A stretch of 64,000 nt of DNA from Cardiocondyla obscurior (lineage: Eukaryota; Arthropoda; Insecta; Hymenoptera; Formicidae). Location of the stretch: positions 3,574,001-3,638,000 of the forward strand of contig NC_091864.1 in assembly GCF_019399895.1 (NCBI RefSeq). Reading direction: 5' to 3'. Below the pieces are notes generated by a model, which made no database searches, had not been told where the DNA came from, and saw only the letters and a program-made list of their open reading frames with translations. How positions within the stretch are numbered: the first letter of the stretch is position 1; every line of letters begins with the position of its first letter. The position numbers were made by a program, and so were the translations under genes. Shown here one piece after another: positions 24,432 through 37,002 of the stretch.

Positions 24432-26165
24432 TTACATAGACTTTTGCCTAGCTCTCACAGGCTTCGCTCGAATTGACTCCGATTCTGTTTCTTCGGTGCT
24501 GTCCGGATACTCTTCAATTTGAACCGACTCGGAAGAATTAGTGAACGCAGTTCGTATTGAATCCTAAAAATTGGCACGTATTAAAACTTCAAGGAATAAA
24601 ACCATCAGGATATATATATTTGCATTTTGCGCTTACCGCAGATTCGGTTCCTCGGTTAGTCAGCTTTTGCGACGCTACGGGCGAGGATGCGAATCGAGAA
24701 GCCAAATTCGTTAAAGAATAAGCGTGCCGAAACGAAGTTCTGCCCACTGTATCTAATCTTGCGACGGAATCAGAAACTCGCATGGTTTCACGAAATTCCT
24801 AGATACCGATAATAATAATTTATTTAAAACAATGACCAACATATATTACACAGCATTTGATAATATAAAAGTGTTAAGTTTTATCGATAATAGCAAGTAT
24901 CAATTTGAAGCAACGTTTACCCCGTTTATTTCTCCTCTCGTGCTTTGATAGTCCTGCACGTCAAAGGATAAATAACGTCTATTAAACTACGTTTCGTGTC
25001 CAATGCAGTTACGATACGTTTTATATCCTTAATAATTTTTTAACATGCATGTTGGACACAAAAAAAAAAGAAACGAATTAAATTTTCTACTTTACCTCAA
25101 TATCTTTAATTTCATCAATAATTGCAATATCTTGATACGCTTTGGTCAGAAGCTCAAGGGCCTTTGTGTGAAAGCTCAATTCAATAGTGACAAAATCTAA
25201 AAGTATAGACTTCAAATCATGTAATTTTCGTCGTTCAAATGAATCGATCTGTTCCTCTAATCCTTTCACTACCCGGGATACTTCGATGGATGCCTTTGTC
25301 AACTCTGACTCAGCTTGTGACTATGTTTCTTTTCGGTTAAAATTTTATAATACAAAGTAACGAAATGGTTAAAATAATAAATTCGTTATAGCTAAAAAAA
25401 AAAAATTATAGCAAAGACTAGTGTTGGCGAAAATAATTTTCAGTCAAAAGGATACTATCATTTGGCGATTTCTAGGATTTCTTTCTCGTACTTTATCCAA
25501 ATGTCTTCGTCTTGTGAGTTCCCTGTCGCGTGCTGCGAAAGTGTTCTTGACATCATCGCGGGCATGCTTACAAATCGTTGCGTATTGCGAAAGAGGCACT
25601 ATTATCTTGGCATCCAGTCTTTGAACTTCTGCGTCTCTGTATATCAATAATTAAAAGAATAAAAATTTTAACCGAAATAATGAAACAAAATAGAATATAC
25701 AATGTAATTGAAAAGAAAGAGTTATAATAAGAAAAAATATATATTTTTTAAATTTTTCTTTTATTTTATAAAGATTAAATAAATTGTTTACCTATAATCA
25801 CCGATGACTGATAATGTAGCTGAAAAATTCACAAGCCCGGCGCTCAGCGATCGATTTATGATTTCGGAATCGGCATAAGTTTGTATTACTTTAGCCAGCT
25901 CATCGTTTTTATCACGCAATCTAAAAAGAGATATGTTAGTATATAAGGAACAGAACAGGACATATTATTGGTAAAACAAGAAGGGAATAATAGCGTGTCG
26001 CTAAGGAAAAATAATCGATATTGTCATAGCAGAGCACCTGGCAGCTTTTCTGGTGAACGCTGCAAATGTCGTGCACAGCTCTGCGAAATGTTTCTCTACG
26101 CCTGTTATACGATCTTGTACAAACTTCGCTTCCTGCTCGCTAACAAACAAAAGTTCATTAACCAT
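24432..26165 (-). CDS. CIBAR1: CBY1-interacting BAR-domain protein (FAM92 family)
   Basis: Seven exons: 26165-26038, 25920-25792, 25636-25456, 25320-25096, 24953-24921, 24798-24637 and 24563-24432, giving 329 residues. The first about 230 residues form the helical BAR domain that curves membranes at the ciliary base with Chibby. Recognisable stretches: VEKHFAELCTTFAAFTRKAA, RDAEVQRLDAKIIVPL, RERNPRNRQMI joined to SQAESEL, and FVTIELSFHTKALELLTKAY. The C-terminal 100 residues are Ser/Glu-rich and disordered, ending in a basic RAKPVRARQKSM. The intron between RQMI and SQAE is U12-type (separate entry). The 33-base exon 24921-24953 is small but keeps frame. Confidence 0.93.
25321..25455 (-). other. 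U12-type GT-AG intron in CIBAR1
   Basis: On the minus strand the intron begins GTATCCTTTT, the GT-AG form of the minor-spliceosome donor, and ends CATAG. A TTTTAAC branch-like site lies about 16 bases before the end (25336-25342). There is no long pyrimidine tract, also typical of U12 introns. The junction is supported by RQMI-SQAESEL continuity. Confidence 0.8.
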
Positions 26166-26863
26166 TTAATTCGGTTCGTTTACTGATCTGTCAAATAGCA
26201 ACGTAAAAGTAAAAAGGAAAGAAAAATTATTTATTCTAGGCTTTGTTTAACTTACTATAAACTGCTTTGAGAGCGCGCTCGAAGCATTTCTTTCCTTTAA
26301 AAAGTTCCAAAATATTTAAGGAACTATTTGCGCCAATATTTCACGAAACGGAAAACAATTTCAGTCGCTCTCTTCTCTGCACACTATCGTAAACAGCTGC
26401 CTGCTGACGTACTGACAGGTGGTGAATTGCCGCAAGTAAAGTTACGTGTATTTTCTATACTCCCTTCGGATTAACTACGCAGGGGGAGTTGATCGTTATT
26501 CTTCCCTTCATTAGGACAGATGATTTACGTTTGATCCGACTTACAATTGTCCACATATTTTGTGGCTGCCATGCTTAAAAAGAATTTTACCTTTTATAAT
26601 TTTCCTGTCTTGTCTATACATACATGTATAATAAAATTAGATTAAGTAAAATGTATAAACGCGGAATTTTGTACTATTGATTTCACTTGGTTTTATCTTA
26701 TGGTATTGCAATAAGATAAGAAATTAACAAACAAGATATATTAACGTCATTATAACGTCATATCAATTGACGTCAAGATACATTTACAAAAATATTTTAT
26801 TAGTATACGATTATAGTATTTAATAAATAATTAATTTGTAGTAATATATTATAAAAATCACAG
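26166..26863. other. Gap between CIBAR1 start and SERGEF end
   Basis: Holds the CIBAR1 5' flank and promoter (moderately GC-rich at 26260-26560) and the SERGEF 3' UTR. No coding exon seen. Confidence 0.55.
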
Positions 26864-28550
26864 CTATCTAATATCTTTTATCACGGCGAATGAATGCCCT
26901 GCTCCAGCACCAACAAGAACAGCAACAGAATTAGACGATATTGGAAGAAGCTCTGGTCGCAGAACGTTTTCTGTTTTTCCGTTACCGCAATTTCCATGCT
27001 CATTCCAGCCCCAACATAATACCGCTCCAGCATCTATAATAATAAATAATCTTTTAAAAAAAGCAGTATTAGATCAAATTGTAATTATTATCGCTGTTTT
27101 TCTGTTATGTAGATTAGTCAAAACGATGATTTAATAATTTACCAGTTAAAGCAACGTTGTGCTCTGATCCAACTGAAAGTTGACTGATGTTAGGGATGTT
27201 TTCAATACGTTGTAGTCCCTCTTTTATAGAAATTCCATTTCGTGGCTGTGCTGAAGAACGACCCAGCTGACCATAATCATTTCTTCCCCACGAAATCACA
27301 ACACCGTCTGAATATCACGTTCGTACATTTATAAATTATTTTTTTGATTATATAGTAACAAAAACTAAAATAATTTTAATTTACTTACTGCTCAAGATAT
27401 TTATATGATTCCAACCTGTATGAATTTGAACTGGTACATCGTGTTGTATGCCAGAAAGTGGAATACATATAGGTTGTACTACTCGGGATTCAGAAGAAGT
27501 CTTAGAAAAGAATCCCAACTGTCCATGCTTGTTATCTCCACAGGCATATGCATCGTGTGTGTGATTTTTAGTTATAACAACGGTGTGATATTGACCACAA
27601 ACAGCACCTTCTATGTTTCCCTGCATTGCCCATTCTGCAACTGTTGACCTGCATTTTAATTGAATGGAAATATTTTCACTTTTTTACTATACTTTTTTTT
27701 TTTTTTTTAAATTCCTGTCAATCTATTTTATAAATAATCAAACTCGGTACATACCTTTGGTGAATGTACTAAGGAGCACATAAGGCTCCATAGTTTCTGG
27801 ATTAATTAAACCCAATTGTCCTCTGTTATTAGATCCACAAATATAAAGTTCATTATTCTCCGTTACTATAGCGGTATGTCGCAGACCCATGGAAATATTT
27901 TTTAGTTTGCCGCCGACTGAGATTTTATGAGGATTTGATAGCAAAGGAAAATGAGAAGGATCCAAACCCAGCTGACCATAGCGATTCGAACCCCATACGT
28001 ATAACTCGCCATTTTTCGTTAATGCAGCGGAGCTGTCCCATCCACAGCAGACGTCAATCACTACTTCATGTTCAAGAAGGCATATTTTCTGAAAAGTTAG
28101 AACATTTCTCTGCTCGATATCAGCATTTCCAACTTGTCCCTTGTTATTCAGTCCACAGGAATAAACGCGGCCGTTTACATCCAAAACTAATGTATGTCCA
28201 GCACCACCGACAATCTTCTTTATTGCTTCTGGTTTCAAGGAACATCCAGATAAATCAACTTCTTGAGGTAGAATAAATTGCTCTGACAGCAAACCTTGGC
28301 CTAGTTGACCATGAGAGTTTGCACCCTGCAAAACATGCTCATTAGATTTTTTAAATTGTTCATAGATTCCTAATAGACTTTTAAAAAGTTTATTTATTAC
28401 TATTAATATATTTTAATATTTCAGAAACTGATCGACATAAAAAAAAAAAAAAAAAAAAAAAAAATTAAAAATCTTACAATTTGATTTTGACGTGTCTAAA
28501 TATTTTATATCTTATTTACTTACCCATGAAACCAGGCGATATGTAGACAT
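26864..28550 (-). CDS. SERGEF: RCC1-repeat protein, SERGEF/DelGEF type
   Basis: Five exons: 28550-28524, 28325-27755, 27640-27389, 27307-27143 and 27033-26864, giving 394 residues. The whole protein is a seven-bladed RCC1 propeller: SWGANSHGQLGQG, YSCGLNNKGQVGN, YVWGSNRYGQLGLD, YICGSNNRGQLGL, YACGDNKHGQLGF, ISWGRNDYGQLGR and LCWGWNEHGNCGNG. The blades GGAGHTLVLD and CCGWDSSAALT and the final VGAGAGHSFAVIKD match SERGEF better than nuclear RCC1. The family is linked to exocyst-dependent secretion. The acceptor of exon 3 is CAACAG at 27641, not the nearer GCAG, because only that keeps frame. It is head-to-head with CDC23. Confidence 0.88.
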
Positions 28551-28834
28551 TGTATCCAAATTATAGACGCATCGAAAAGTTCAGACTGACAATTTTATAT
28601 ACCTGTTAGCCTTCAGGTAGACAGTGTCTACTAGACACACCAATATTTTCGTACATGTAATGGTTATGGTATGGTGTGCGATTGTAAATACAGTGGATTG
28701 CAGCTAAACAGAGTACACCGGTGGGCTAGTCACGTTGAGAAATGTAAGTGAACAAGAATTTACTCCGAGTTCAATCAAACGCTACTTCTTTTTTTTCGTA
28801 TACAACCGAATATAGAAGACACAAGCCGAGCAGA
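28551..28834. promoter_or_regulatory. Compact bidirectional promoter of SERGEF and CDC23
   Basis: Only 284 bases separate the two start codons, so both transcripts must start here. The CDC23 5' leader has an in-frame open stretch upstream of its ATG but no in-frame upstream ATG. Confidence 0.6.
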
Positions 28835-30250
28835 ATGCAGGAATCCATAAAGTTCAATCTCAAAGAGGTTAAGTCGGACCTTCTGCACGCTATACGCGAA
28901 TGCTCCCAGCGTGGTTTACTGCACACCTCTAAATGGCACGTAAATTTCTTAATCGTGCAAGCGTACCGATTTCTTTACGATTTTGGAATTTTACATTCGC
29001 GTTTGTTGTAGGTTAGCGGAATTGAATTATTCATTAAAGAATGTGGAGGTGGACGCGCACGATTTGATTGCGGATATAAAGGCACCTGAGGTCGGTGAAC
29101 CGGAGGATATATACACCTTAGCTAAAACGTACTTTGACCTAAAGGAATACGACAGAGCAGCGTATTTCACGAAGGACTGCCTGAGTCCTAAAATCAGATT
29201 TCTACATTTATACTCGCGCTACTTGTCAGGAGAGAAGAAGAAAATAGATGACATGACGGATGTGCCACCGGATCCTGTAAAGAACGAGACTCTGAAGTAC
29301 CTTTGCACCGATCTAAGATTAGATCATCTAGCATTAAGACTGGATGGTTACGGTTTATATCTTTTTGGCGTAACGCTGAAAAAACTGCAGCTCACTAAAG
29401 AAGCGATAGACGTTTTAGTAGAATCTATACACAAGGAGCCTATGCATTGGGGTGCCTGGCTAGAACTAGCTGCATTGATCACAGGCAAGGAGAAGCTGGA
29501 AAGCTTATGTTTGCCTAATCATTGGATGAAATATTTTTTTATGGCGCATATGTACTTAGAATTGCAGTTAATCGACGAAGGTTTAGCGTTATATTGCCAT
29601 TTACAATCACTGGGCTTTCAGAAAAATGGTTATGTTTTAGCTCAAACTGCAATTGCAGTGCATTATAGAAGAGGTGAGCTAAAAAATAAATTATTTTGAA
29701 TAAACAATATGTATATAATATTTGTTAACAGCTTTAGAAAATGTATGCTTTTTTTACTTTTCTTTTTTTAAATCTATATTAAATATAATAAAATTTTTTT
29801 TATTTTAGATGTTGATAATGCAATAGAAACGTTTAAAAGAATAATAGACGAAGATCCTTATTGTCTTGATAATATGGATACATATTCAAATCTACTTTAT
29901 GTGAAAGAAATGAAAGTAGAATTGGCAGATTTGGCACACAGAGCTACTCAGATAGATAAATATAGATTAGAAACTTGTTGTATAGTTGGTAAATATTATT
30001 TTTATCTTTAAAAACAAGTATAATCACATTGTATTTTTAAAGAAATTATATTTTAGAAAATAAAGGAAACATATGTTTTAGGAAATTATTACAGCTTGAG
30101 GGCAGATCATCAAAAAGCTGTGATGTATTTTCATAGAGCATTAAAAATGAATCCACAATATTTATCAGCTTGGACGTTATTAGGTCACGAATTTATGGAA
30201 ATGAAGAATACTAATGGTGCCATTCACAGTTATAGACAAGCAATTGGTAA

Positions 30251-30282
<32 letters not shown>

Positions 30283-31081
30283 AACTTTTGTGTTTAACAT
30301 GTTGTCATTTTCCATTAATACTTTTTAATTTACTAGAGGTAAATAGACGAGACTATAGAGCATGGTATGGTTTGGGTCAAACATACGAAATATTAAAAAT
30401 GCCATTTTATGGACTTTATTATTATAAACAAGCTCAACTCTTAAGACCTCATGACAGTAGGATGGTTTTAGCCTTGGGTGAAGCATATGAAAAACAGGAT
30501 AAAATTCAAGAAGCACTGAAATGTTATTACAAAGCATGCAACGTGGGCGATATAGAAGGAATGGCACTCTTAAAATTAGCAACGTATGTATCAAATATGT
30601 AGCACTTGAAGAAAATAATGTATGCATATTAAAAAATTTTATTATAGATTATATGAAAAATTAGGAGAAGACGATCACGCAGCGGCAGCTTATACAGACT
30701 TTGTAATGGATGAATTTCGCAGTGTCGATAGAACAGAGCTTAGTCACGCATATAAATACTTGACACAATATTATTTAGAAAAGGAACAATTAGATCAAGC
30801 CAATCACTATGCACAGAAATGCCTTCAGTTTGACGAAACAAAAGAGGAAGCAAAAGTATTATTGAGAACTATTTCTGAAAAAAGAACTAAAGTAGAAGAA
30901 ACTTCTATGGTGGTAAGTAAAAATATTATAGAATAATTAATGCAGCAATTTAATTTTGTAATTTATCTAGGTTGATGATATGAACGAAACAGATCCTGTA
31001 ATTGAACAAAGATCGCGAACAGATTTGACACCAGGAAGTCAACTATCGCCAATGAATCTTTCATTCACATCTACGCCATAA
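28835..31081 (+). CDS. CDC23: Anaphase-promoting complex subunit 8 (CDC23), TPR protein
   Basis: Seven exons: 28835-28935, 29012-29673, 29809-29988, 30082-30246, 30337-30583, 30648-30912 and 30971-31081, giving 576 residues (human 597). It is a scaffold subunit of the APC/C ubiquitin ligase, built of TPR helices that bind co-activators. Matches include RGLLHTSKW-LAELNYSL, EDIYTLAKTYFDLKEYDRAA, LYSRYLSGEKKK, HWGAWLELAALIT, ENMDTY-like DNMDTYSNLLYV, DKYRLETCCIVGNYYSLR, AWTLLGHEFMEMKNT and RAWYGLGQTYEILKMPFY. The C-terminus ends SPMNLSFTSTP, as in the family. Intron 1 appears to be GC-AG (separate entry). It converges with KIF11. Confidence 0.96.
28936..29011 (+). other. Apparent GC-AG intron (CDC23 intron 1)
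   Basis: Homology demands SKW joined to LAELNYSL. The only join that keeps frame is TG at 28935 to G at 29012, so the 76-base intron starts GCACGT and ends TTGTAG. The nearby GTAAAT at 28941 would shift the frame. The GC donor context is weaker than the usual AG-GCAAGT. Confidence 0.65.
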
Positions 31082-31602
31082 TTAATGGTATTTTTTTAAA
31101 TATATAATTAAAGTATATACTTTTAATATTTGTGATTCTGTACATAAATATAGAGCAATTAGAAATAGCAATTTCTTTATATTATATATTTTTATATAAG
31201 TTTTTTCTTTTCTTAAAAATACAATTTTAAAATTTCAAGAAGTTCTTACATATTGATTAGTTTAAACTGTTTAAAGACCTCATAAATTAGACCAGGTTAA
31301 TAAATGCTGTTCATGTTATAAAAATTATTCAATTCGAATCAAAATTGAAATCAAAAATTAAAATAATTTTTCACAGAATGATGATATTACCGATTCATTT
31401 ATTACAATATTTTATATAATTCCATAGATTTGTGAAACAAAGCTTTTCTGCAAATGATTTATACATATCATTTATTTCGATCGTTAATTATACTGGATTA
31501 TTGTATCAAAATATATTTTTACCTCGTATTTAAATCTAGTTTATAAAATTAACTAATTTGTATTGTATAAGTATAAAATGCAACTGATACCAGTTGAAAT
31601 AT
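31082..31602. other. 3' flanks of convergent CDC23 and KIF11
   Basis: AT-rich with AATAAA near 31300. No coding potential seen. Confidence 0.6.
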
Positions 31603-34600
31603 TTAATTAGCATTAGGGTATTTCTTCTGTGGTGAATTATTATTAACTAATGTTGTTTCCTGTAAACACGTGTGTAAATTTTTATAAGTTACTTTTTGGA
31701 AATAATGATATTATTTATAAATCAATGTCTATACTTACGTCATCATCAGACTTTTCACGATCATTTCTTGCTTCTCTGAGTCTCTGAATAATTCGTTCAT
31801 GTGGTGAAGTTTCGACAAGGCGACGTGGGTATTGATATTCTTTTCTTTTCGGTGTTAAACCTAAAAAAAAAAAAAAAAGAAGAAGTTAAATATACTTTAT
31901 CTAAAATTTAAAAAATGCAATATAATAATATATAAAATTAAAGTTTATTTTACTTATTCTACTTTTGAAAATCTGAGATTTACCTGTTGGGGGGTCACGT
32001 CGTAAGTTTTCAAGGAATTTTCCAATTCTTTTATGTATTGAATGGAGTTCTGTAATTGTTTTATCATTCCAAGCAGATGAATTTTCACTCTCATGTGTAA
32101 TTTTATTATTCAGTTCCGTAGATGCTTCAAAATTTTTCTTGGTTAATTCTTTCGCGAGTTTTTCGTGGTCATTACTTCCTTGAATTAATACGTCATAGAT
32201 ATTCTAGAAAAAAATTAATTTATTATTTTTATTTTTATATACTTTGCAGAACAATTATCCAAATATATAAAATAGATTTACTTGAATAGATTTAATAAAA
32301 TGAGAATTATCTCCTGTGCATTTTTGTTTCATTTGTTTCATGTTATCTTCGACGTGTAGTTTATTCTGCACTAGTACATTACTAAAAGTATTTAAGTCAC
32401 TTTGAAGTTCATCAATCAAATTATCGCTATGTACTGTAGTCTCCTCTAACGTCCAATTCTAGTAACAGAATAACAATGCATCATATTTATTCTTATTTAT
32501 AAAAGTACTGAACAATGCAAATTAATAGGTAATTAATTACCTCTTTAATGTTCGATGCAATGTCACTTTTAAGTAGATCGACATCGTCCTGAATTTTTTG
32601 TTGAAGAGTTTCATTCCTCTCAACAGCTTTATTGTAGTTAATGAGCATATCATTTGTCGTACTGTCGCAAACTTTATTAACGTGTTCTAAAGTTTCGCAT
32701 GCAGAGAAATGATTATCCGACACGTTTTTATTTAACATATTAAATTTTAGCCACAGATCTTCAAATGACTGTAATTTGTGAATAAAATTATTTAAAGAAA
32801 GTCACTTAATATAGAAAAATTAATATTAACAAAGTATCGTTAAAGAATATATACTTAATAGATAATAATTATTAAATTATTATACCTCTTTAAATCTGTC
32901 TTGCTCTTCCATAATTTTATCATCACCTTCGCGAATAGTTTTTATACTTTGTTTTATCTCATCTATAGTTTTATACAAGTTATTACGTTCTTGCAACCTG
33001 TGGTTACAAAGTTCTTTTATCGATTCATTTGTATATGTCAATAATTTATCAACTTTTTCAGATACATCATCATTTAAATGACGTAATTTATTTGCGATTT
33101 CTTTATTGTTAACTTGTATCAGATCATTTATTGTTGTTGTCAGTTTTAGAGATATATCAGTTATGAATTTACGTTCACGTTGAGTTATGTCAGTTGAATA
33201 TACTATTTCTGTATCTAGCCACTCATGATAATGTTTGTACTAAACAGAGAAATTAATTCATTATGATGTAAATCATATTACATTTTTTTATATACTGCAT
33301 AATTAACTTACCGAATCATTTATGTTTTCTGTAAATTTATCTATTGCCAGTTTTTCTATATTAACAATATTGTTTGACATGTGATTGATTATCGCACCAA
33401 CATCCTTTTTGAACATTGCCATTTGCGAGTCTGTAAAATTAGTATAATGTATATTTTTTATCGAATGCACCTTAATAATACTTACCAATATTATTTTTCA
33501 CTGAAGTATAAAACTTTACGAATCCTTGTGTATAAACCGAAACATTATTTTCTAAATTTTGAAACTGTTTCGAAATGTCATTTTGAAATTGATGACAGAT
33601 GTGTTCGTTTTCTTGTTCTAATTGTCTGTGGACATGTTAAAGATATTTTAAAACAAATTAAATATTAATGTTAATAATATTAAATAATAATATACAATAT
33701 TGTAGTAATTAGAGGTTTCCGGAGGAAACCCGCACTGAGAGACAGCACGATTTTCTCCCGGAAACCTCCATTGCTACAGAAGTGGCCGCGAATGACCGTG
33801 AAAGCTTAAAATCTAGAATATACCATATTATTGACGTAATTACCTTTTATAAGAAATTTTATCTTGAAGCTTAGTTACATCGACTGTTGCTGCATCAGCT
33901 ACATTCAATAGCTTTTGCGCTTGTGATAAAAGCTGTTTTTCTGTAGATACATGTTTTTCTACTAAATGACTTTGTTCTTCTTTTTCACGTTCCGTCATTT
34001 GCAAAAGAGCAGCAGTCGATTTTAAAGCATGCTTGGTAGTTTCTAATTGTTCCTTGGTCTCACATAAGTAATTAGTTTGTTCGATATGCTGTGCTTGTAA
34101 ATCATTAAATATTTGCTAAACAAAAATAAAAATTTTAATTATTATATTTTTTTAAAACAGTATCGATTGTTGTAAAAATGTATTAATAATTAATTATTTA
34201 CTTCTTTAGTTTCCATTGTTTCTTTAAGCACTTTAATATGAGTTATTTTTTCTTCAATTTCTTTAGTTTGATTTTCGATTAATGCTTGCATTTCATTATA
34301 ATTCTCGTGTGCTAAATAAACACCGTTTCGTTCACGTGCTGCCAACAAGTCTCTCCTAAGCCTTTCAATTTCTTCTGTGTATTCTTTAAGCAATGCTCTT
34401 TTAGATAATTTTTGATTGATTTCAGGACGATTTGTGATATTTTTTGCACGATGAGCGTAATCTAATGTCGATAAGGTTTCTTCAAGATTAACGCTTGCCG
34501 GAGATACTGTGGCAATAATTGATGTTTTTGTACGTCCACCTAATGACTCTTGTAAAAGTCTTGTTAGTTTTGATTCCCTAGTAAATGTAAAACAAAAAAT

Positions 34601-36359
34601 ATGTTAAATTAATTTTGTTATAGATAATATGTCATAAATTATTATTAAATTTGTGCACTACCGATAAGGTATATGGGGTGCTCTTTCTACAAGTGCTGTT
34701 ATAACTCGACCAAGAGTCAGTAACGATTGATTAATATTTCCAGCTTCTCTTGCTCTTTTATCAACCGCACCAGATCTTCCAACGTTTTCACTCCCAGCTA
34801 AATCCACCAAGTTTAATTTTCCAGTTTTTAAGAGTTCCTCTCCATCCACATTATTTTCTTTTATATGTACAGTAATTGAAAATACTGTATGAGAACGGCT
34901 GAAAATATGGTACAAAAAAATGTAGAAGATAAAATTTGGGGTTTTAGGAAATAAATATCACGTTATAATTATGAGTTGCTCATTACGTTATTTGTCTATG
35001 TATATATATTTAAAGTAATAACCTTGAGTGTGCATTCATTAAGGTTGCAGCCGTTTGTCTTTTCTCTGATCCTTTTTCTAGAATCTTATAAACTTCATTT
35101 TTGTTGTGTACTGTTACTTCCTCTAATCCATGAATAATCACTGAGCCTTTTCGTGAAGCATCTTCATAAAGTCTAAAATAATTATACTAATATAATTTGT
35201 TGTTCATATTAGTGACAAAAATACAGTAATACCTTATTTTAGATGCATCATCGTTAGGTGATAATAAGTCAAATAATTCTTCATTGTACAATTCGAGAAA
35301 GCTAACTCGTACTGTATATTCTTGGGATTCCAGCATACGTAATTCATCAAACAAATGGCTCAATGCACGAGGTATAATTCCAGCTGTTGTATCCTATACA
35401 AATAAAAATAAATTTAGTTTACACAAACTTAATATTTAATAGTAGAATTTAAATAAATACTAAAATATTTAAACCCATTCCTGTAAAATAATATAAATAA
35501 ATATAAATAATTTAAATTATTTTACATCATATAACTTACACTTTGCCAATGTAACGTTGGATCATTGGAAACACCTTCCATTGTAAATGTCTTTCCAGTT
35601 CCAGTTTGACCATAAGCAAAAACTGTACAATTATATCCAGCCAATACTTCCTCAAGCAATGAACTAACAATTGCATTATATACATCAATCTAAAAAAATT
35701 TTTTTAATAAACATTTATCTGGCATTTAAAATTATAAAAATTTGATTATATAATTAATATAAGACAATATAATATTCTTACCTGCTTTGAAGAAGGTCCA
35801 AATACTCTATCAAATGTGAATTTTTTTGAATGTGAACCTTGTGCCCTTTCATGTACCACTATTTCCTTATTAGATGGTAAATCTAATACTGCAGTAGACT
35901 TTCCAACTTTTTCACTCTGATTTATTGGTCTATTAACAAATTATATTTCATAGAAAAGAAGGAATATAGAAAAAAAGAAAGTAAAAATGTATATATACAT
36001 ATTAATTGCAAAACTATTATTTAATAAAAAATGTTGAAAAATAAACTAAAGTACTGCTTTGAGATTTTTCAAGACAACATTTAATATATCTCTTGTATTC
36101 CAATGCACATTTTCACCAATGTTGGTTACCTTTAATCCCAGGTTAATTTACTTTCTACCTCTTTTTAGTTCTAAAAACTAAAAAATAAATAAATAAAAAG
36201 TAAATTAAGCCGAAAATAAAGTTAATTTACATTGGTAAAAATGGGTTTTAGTCTTAATTTTCTCAATAATGTATCACAAATAATTGTCACTTACCTGACG
36301 CGTACAAAAACTTGTATGTGTTGATTTTTATCTTTCTTAAATCTGCCTGTATCATTCAT
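31603..36359 (-). CDS. KIF11: Kinesin-5 mitotic motor (KIF11/Eg5/KLP61F)
   Basis: Sixteen exons on the minus strand: 36359-36295, 35929-35782, 35689-35540, 35393-35233, 35172-35023, 34898-34662, 34577-34202, 34115-33844, 33625-33486, 33430-33312, 33239-32886, 32768-32541, 32458-32282, 32203-31984, 31860-31739 and 31659-31603. All keep frame and give 991 residues. It is a plus-end motor that forms tetramers and slides antiparallel spindle microtubules. The N-terminal motor (about residues 17-360) has VFVRVRPI, the P-loop GQTGTGKT, switch I NAHSSRSH and switch II DLAGSE; after it comes a kinesin-5 stalk rich in heptads. The C-terminus has the BimC box LTPKRKEYQYPRRLVETSP, the Cdk1 target that localises the motor. 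The penultimate exon can be read through its donor to a short alternative end. Confidence 0.96.
33702..33777. repeat. 76-base near-perfect hairpin inside a KIF11 intron
   Basis: Arms 33702-33728 and 33751-33777 pair over about 26 positions with one bulge and a few mismatches, around a 22-base loop. The inner core is GAGGTTTCCGG against CCGGAAACCTC. The segment is GC-rich in an intron of 218 bases that is otherwise AT-rich. Size and shape fit a pre-miRNA-like hairpin, and a small palindromic transposable element fits as well. Direction cannot be decided from sequence. Confidence 0.75.
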
Positions 36360-37002
36360 CTTGAACTATTTTCAGCGTAATTATTTCTCGTTATGCCACA
36401 CAACCAGATTCTATGCTCGCAACGATACCACGTCTTATTCCGCGTTTATTTACTGTTTGTAAATGCTGGACCAACTAGACGCGAGACGCGAGAAGTCAGC
36501 CACGCTAGCCGTTGACGAATTTGAATTAAGATCTTTCGTACGTTTGCCGCGAGGTGACAGCGTTGTGAGAAACTGCATTGTTCAACGACAGCCAATCGCG
36601 GGCTTTCAAATATAGGACAAATAAAAACAGTTTTATTCTAGCACACTTATTTTATAATACGTAGCTTAGCAAAATACTATACGCAATAATCATTTGTATG
36701 AATGCTATCTAAAAACTAAATATTACATCAAAATAATTTACAACGTGAAAAAGTACAAATTATAACAGAAATTGTAGAAATAAAATTAAAGCTACATTTT
36801 GTTATACTTTCATATTTAATGAAAAATATTTCTTGATTTACTACATTGAATATTCACATATTAATTCGTAAATAATAAATTTTAACATCCTGGACGCTTT
36901 TGCGTACAAATTTACGAAAATCTTGTGCATACAAAAATAATTAAAATATTGATTACGTACATGATCAATATTAAATGATACCATGTTTTTTAAATTATAT
37001 TA
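36360..37002. other. Gap between KIF11 promoter and REXO2 3' end
   Basis: 36360-36620 is GC-richer and should carry the KIF11 promoter and 5' UTR. The rest is AT-rich 3' flank of REXO2. No gene seen. Confidence 0.55.
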
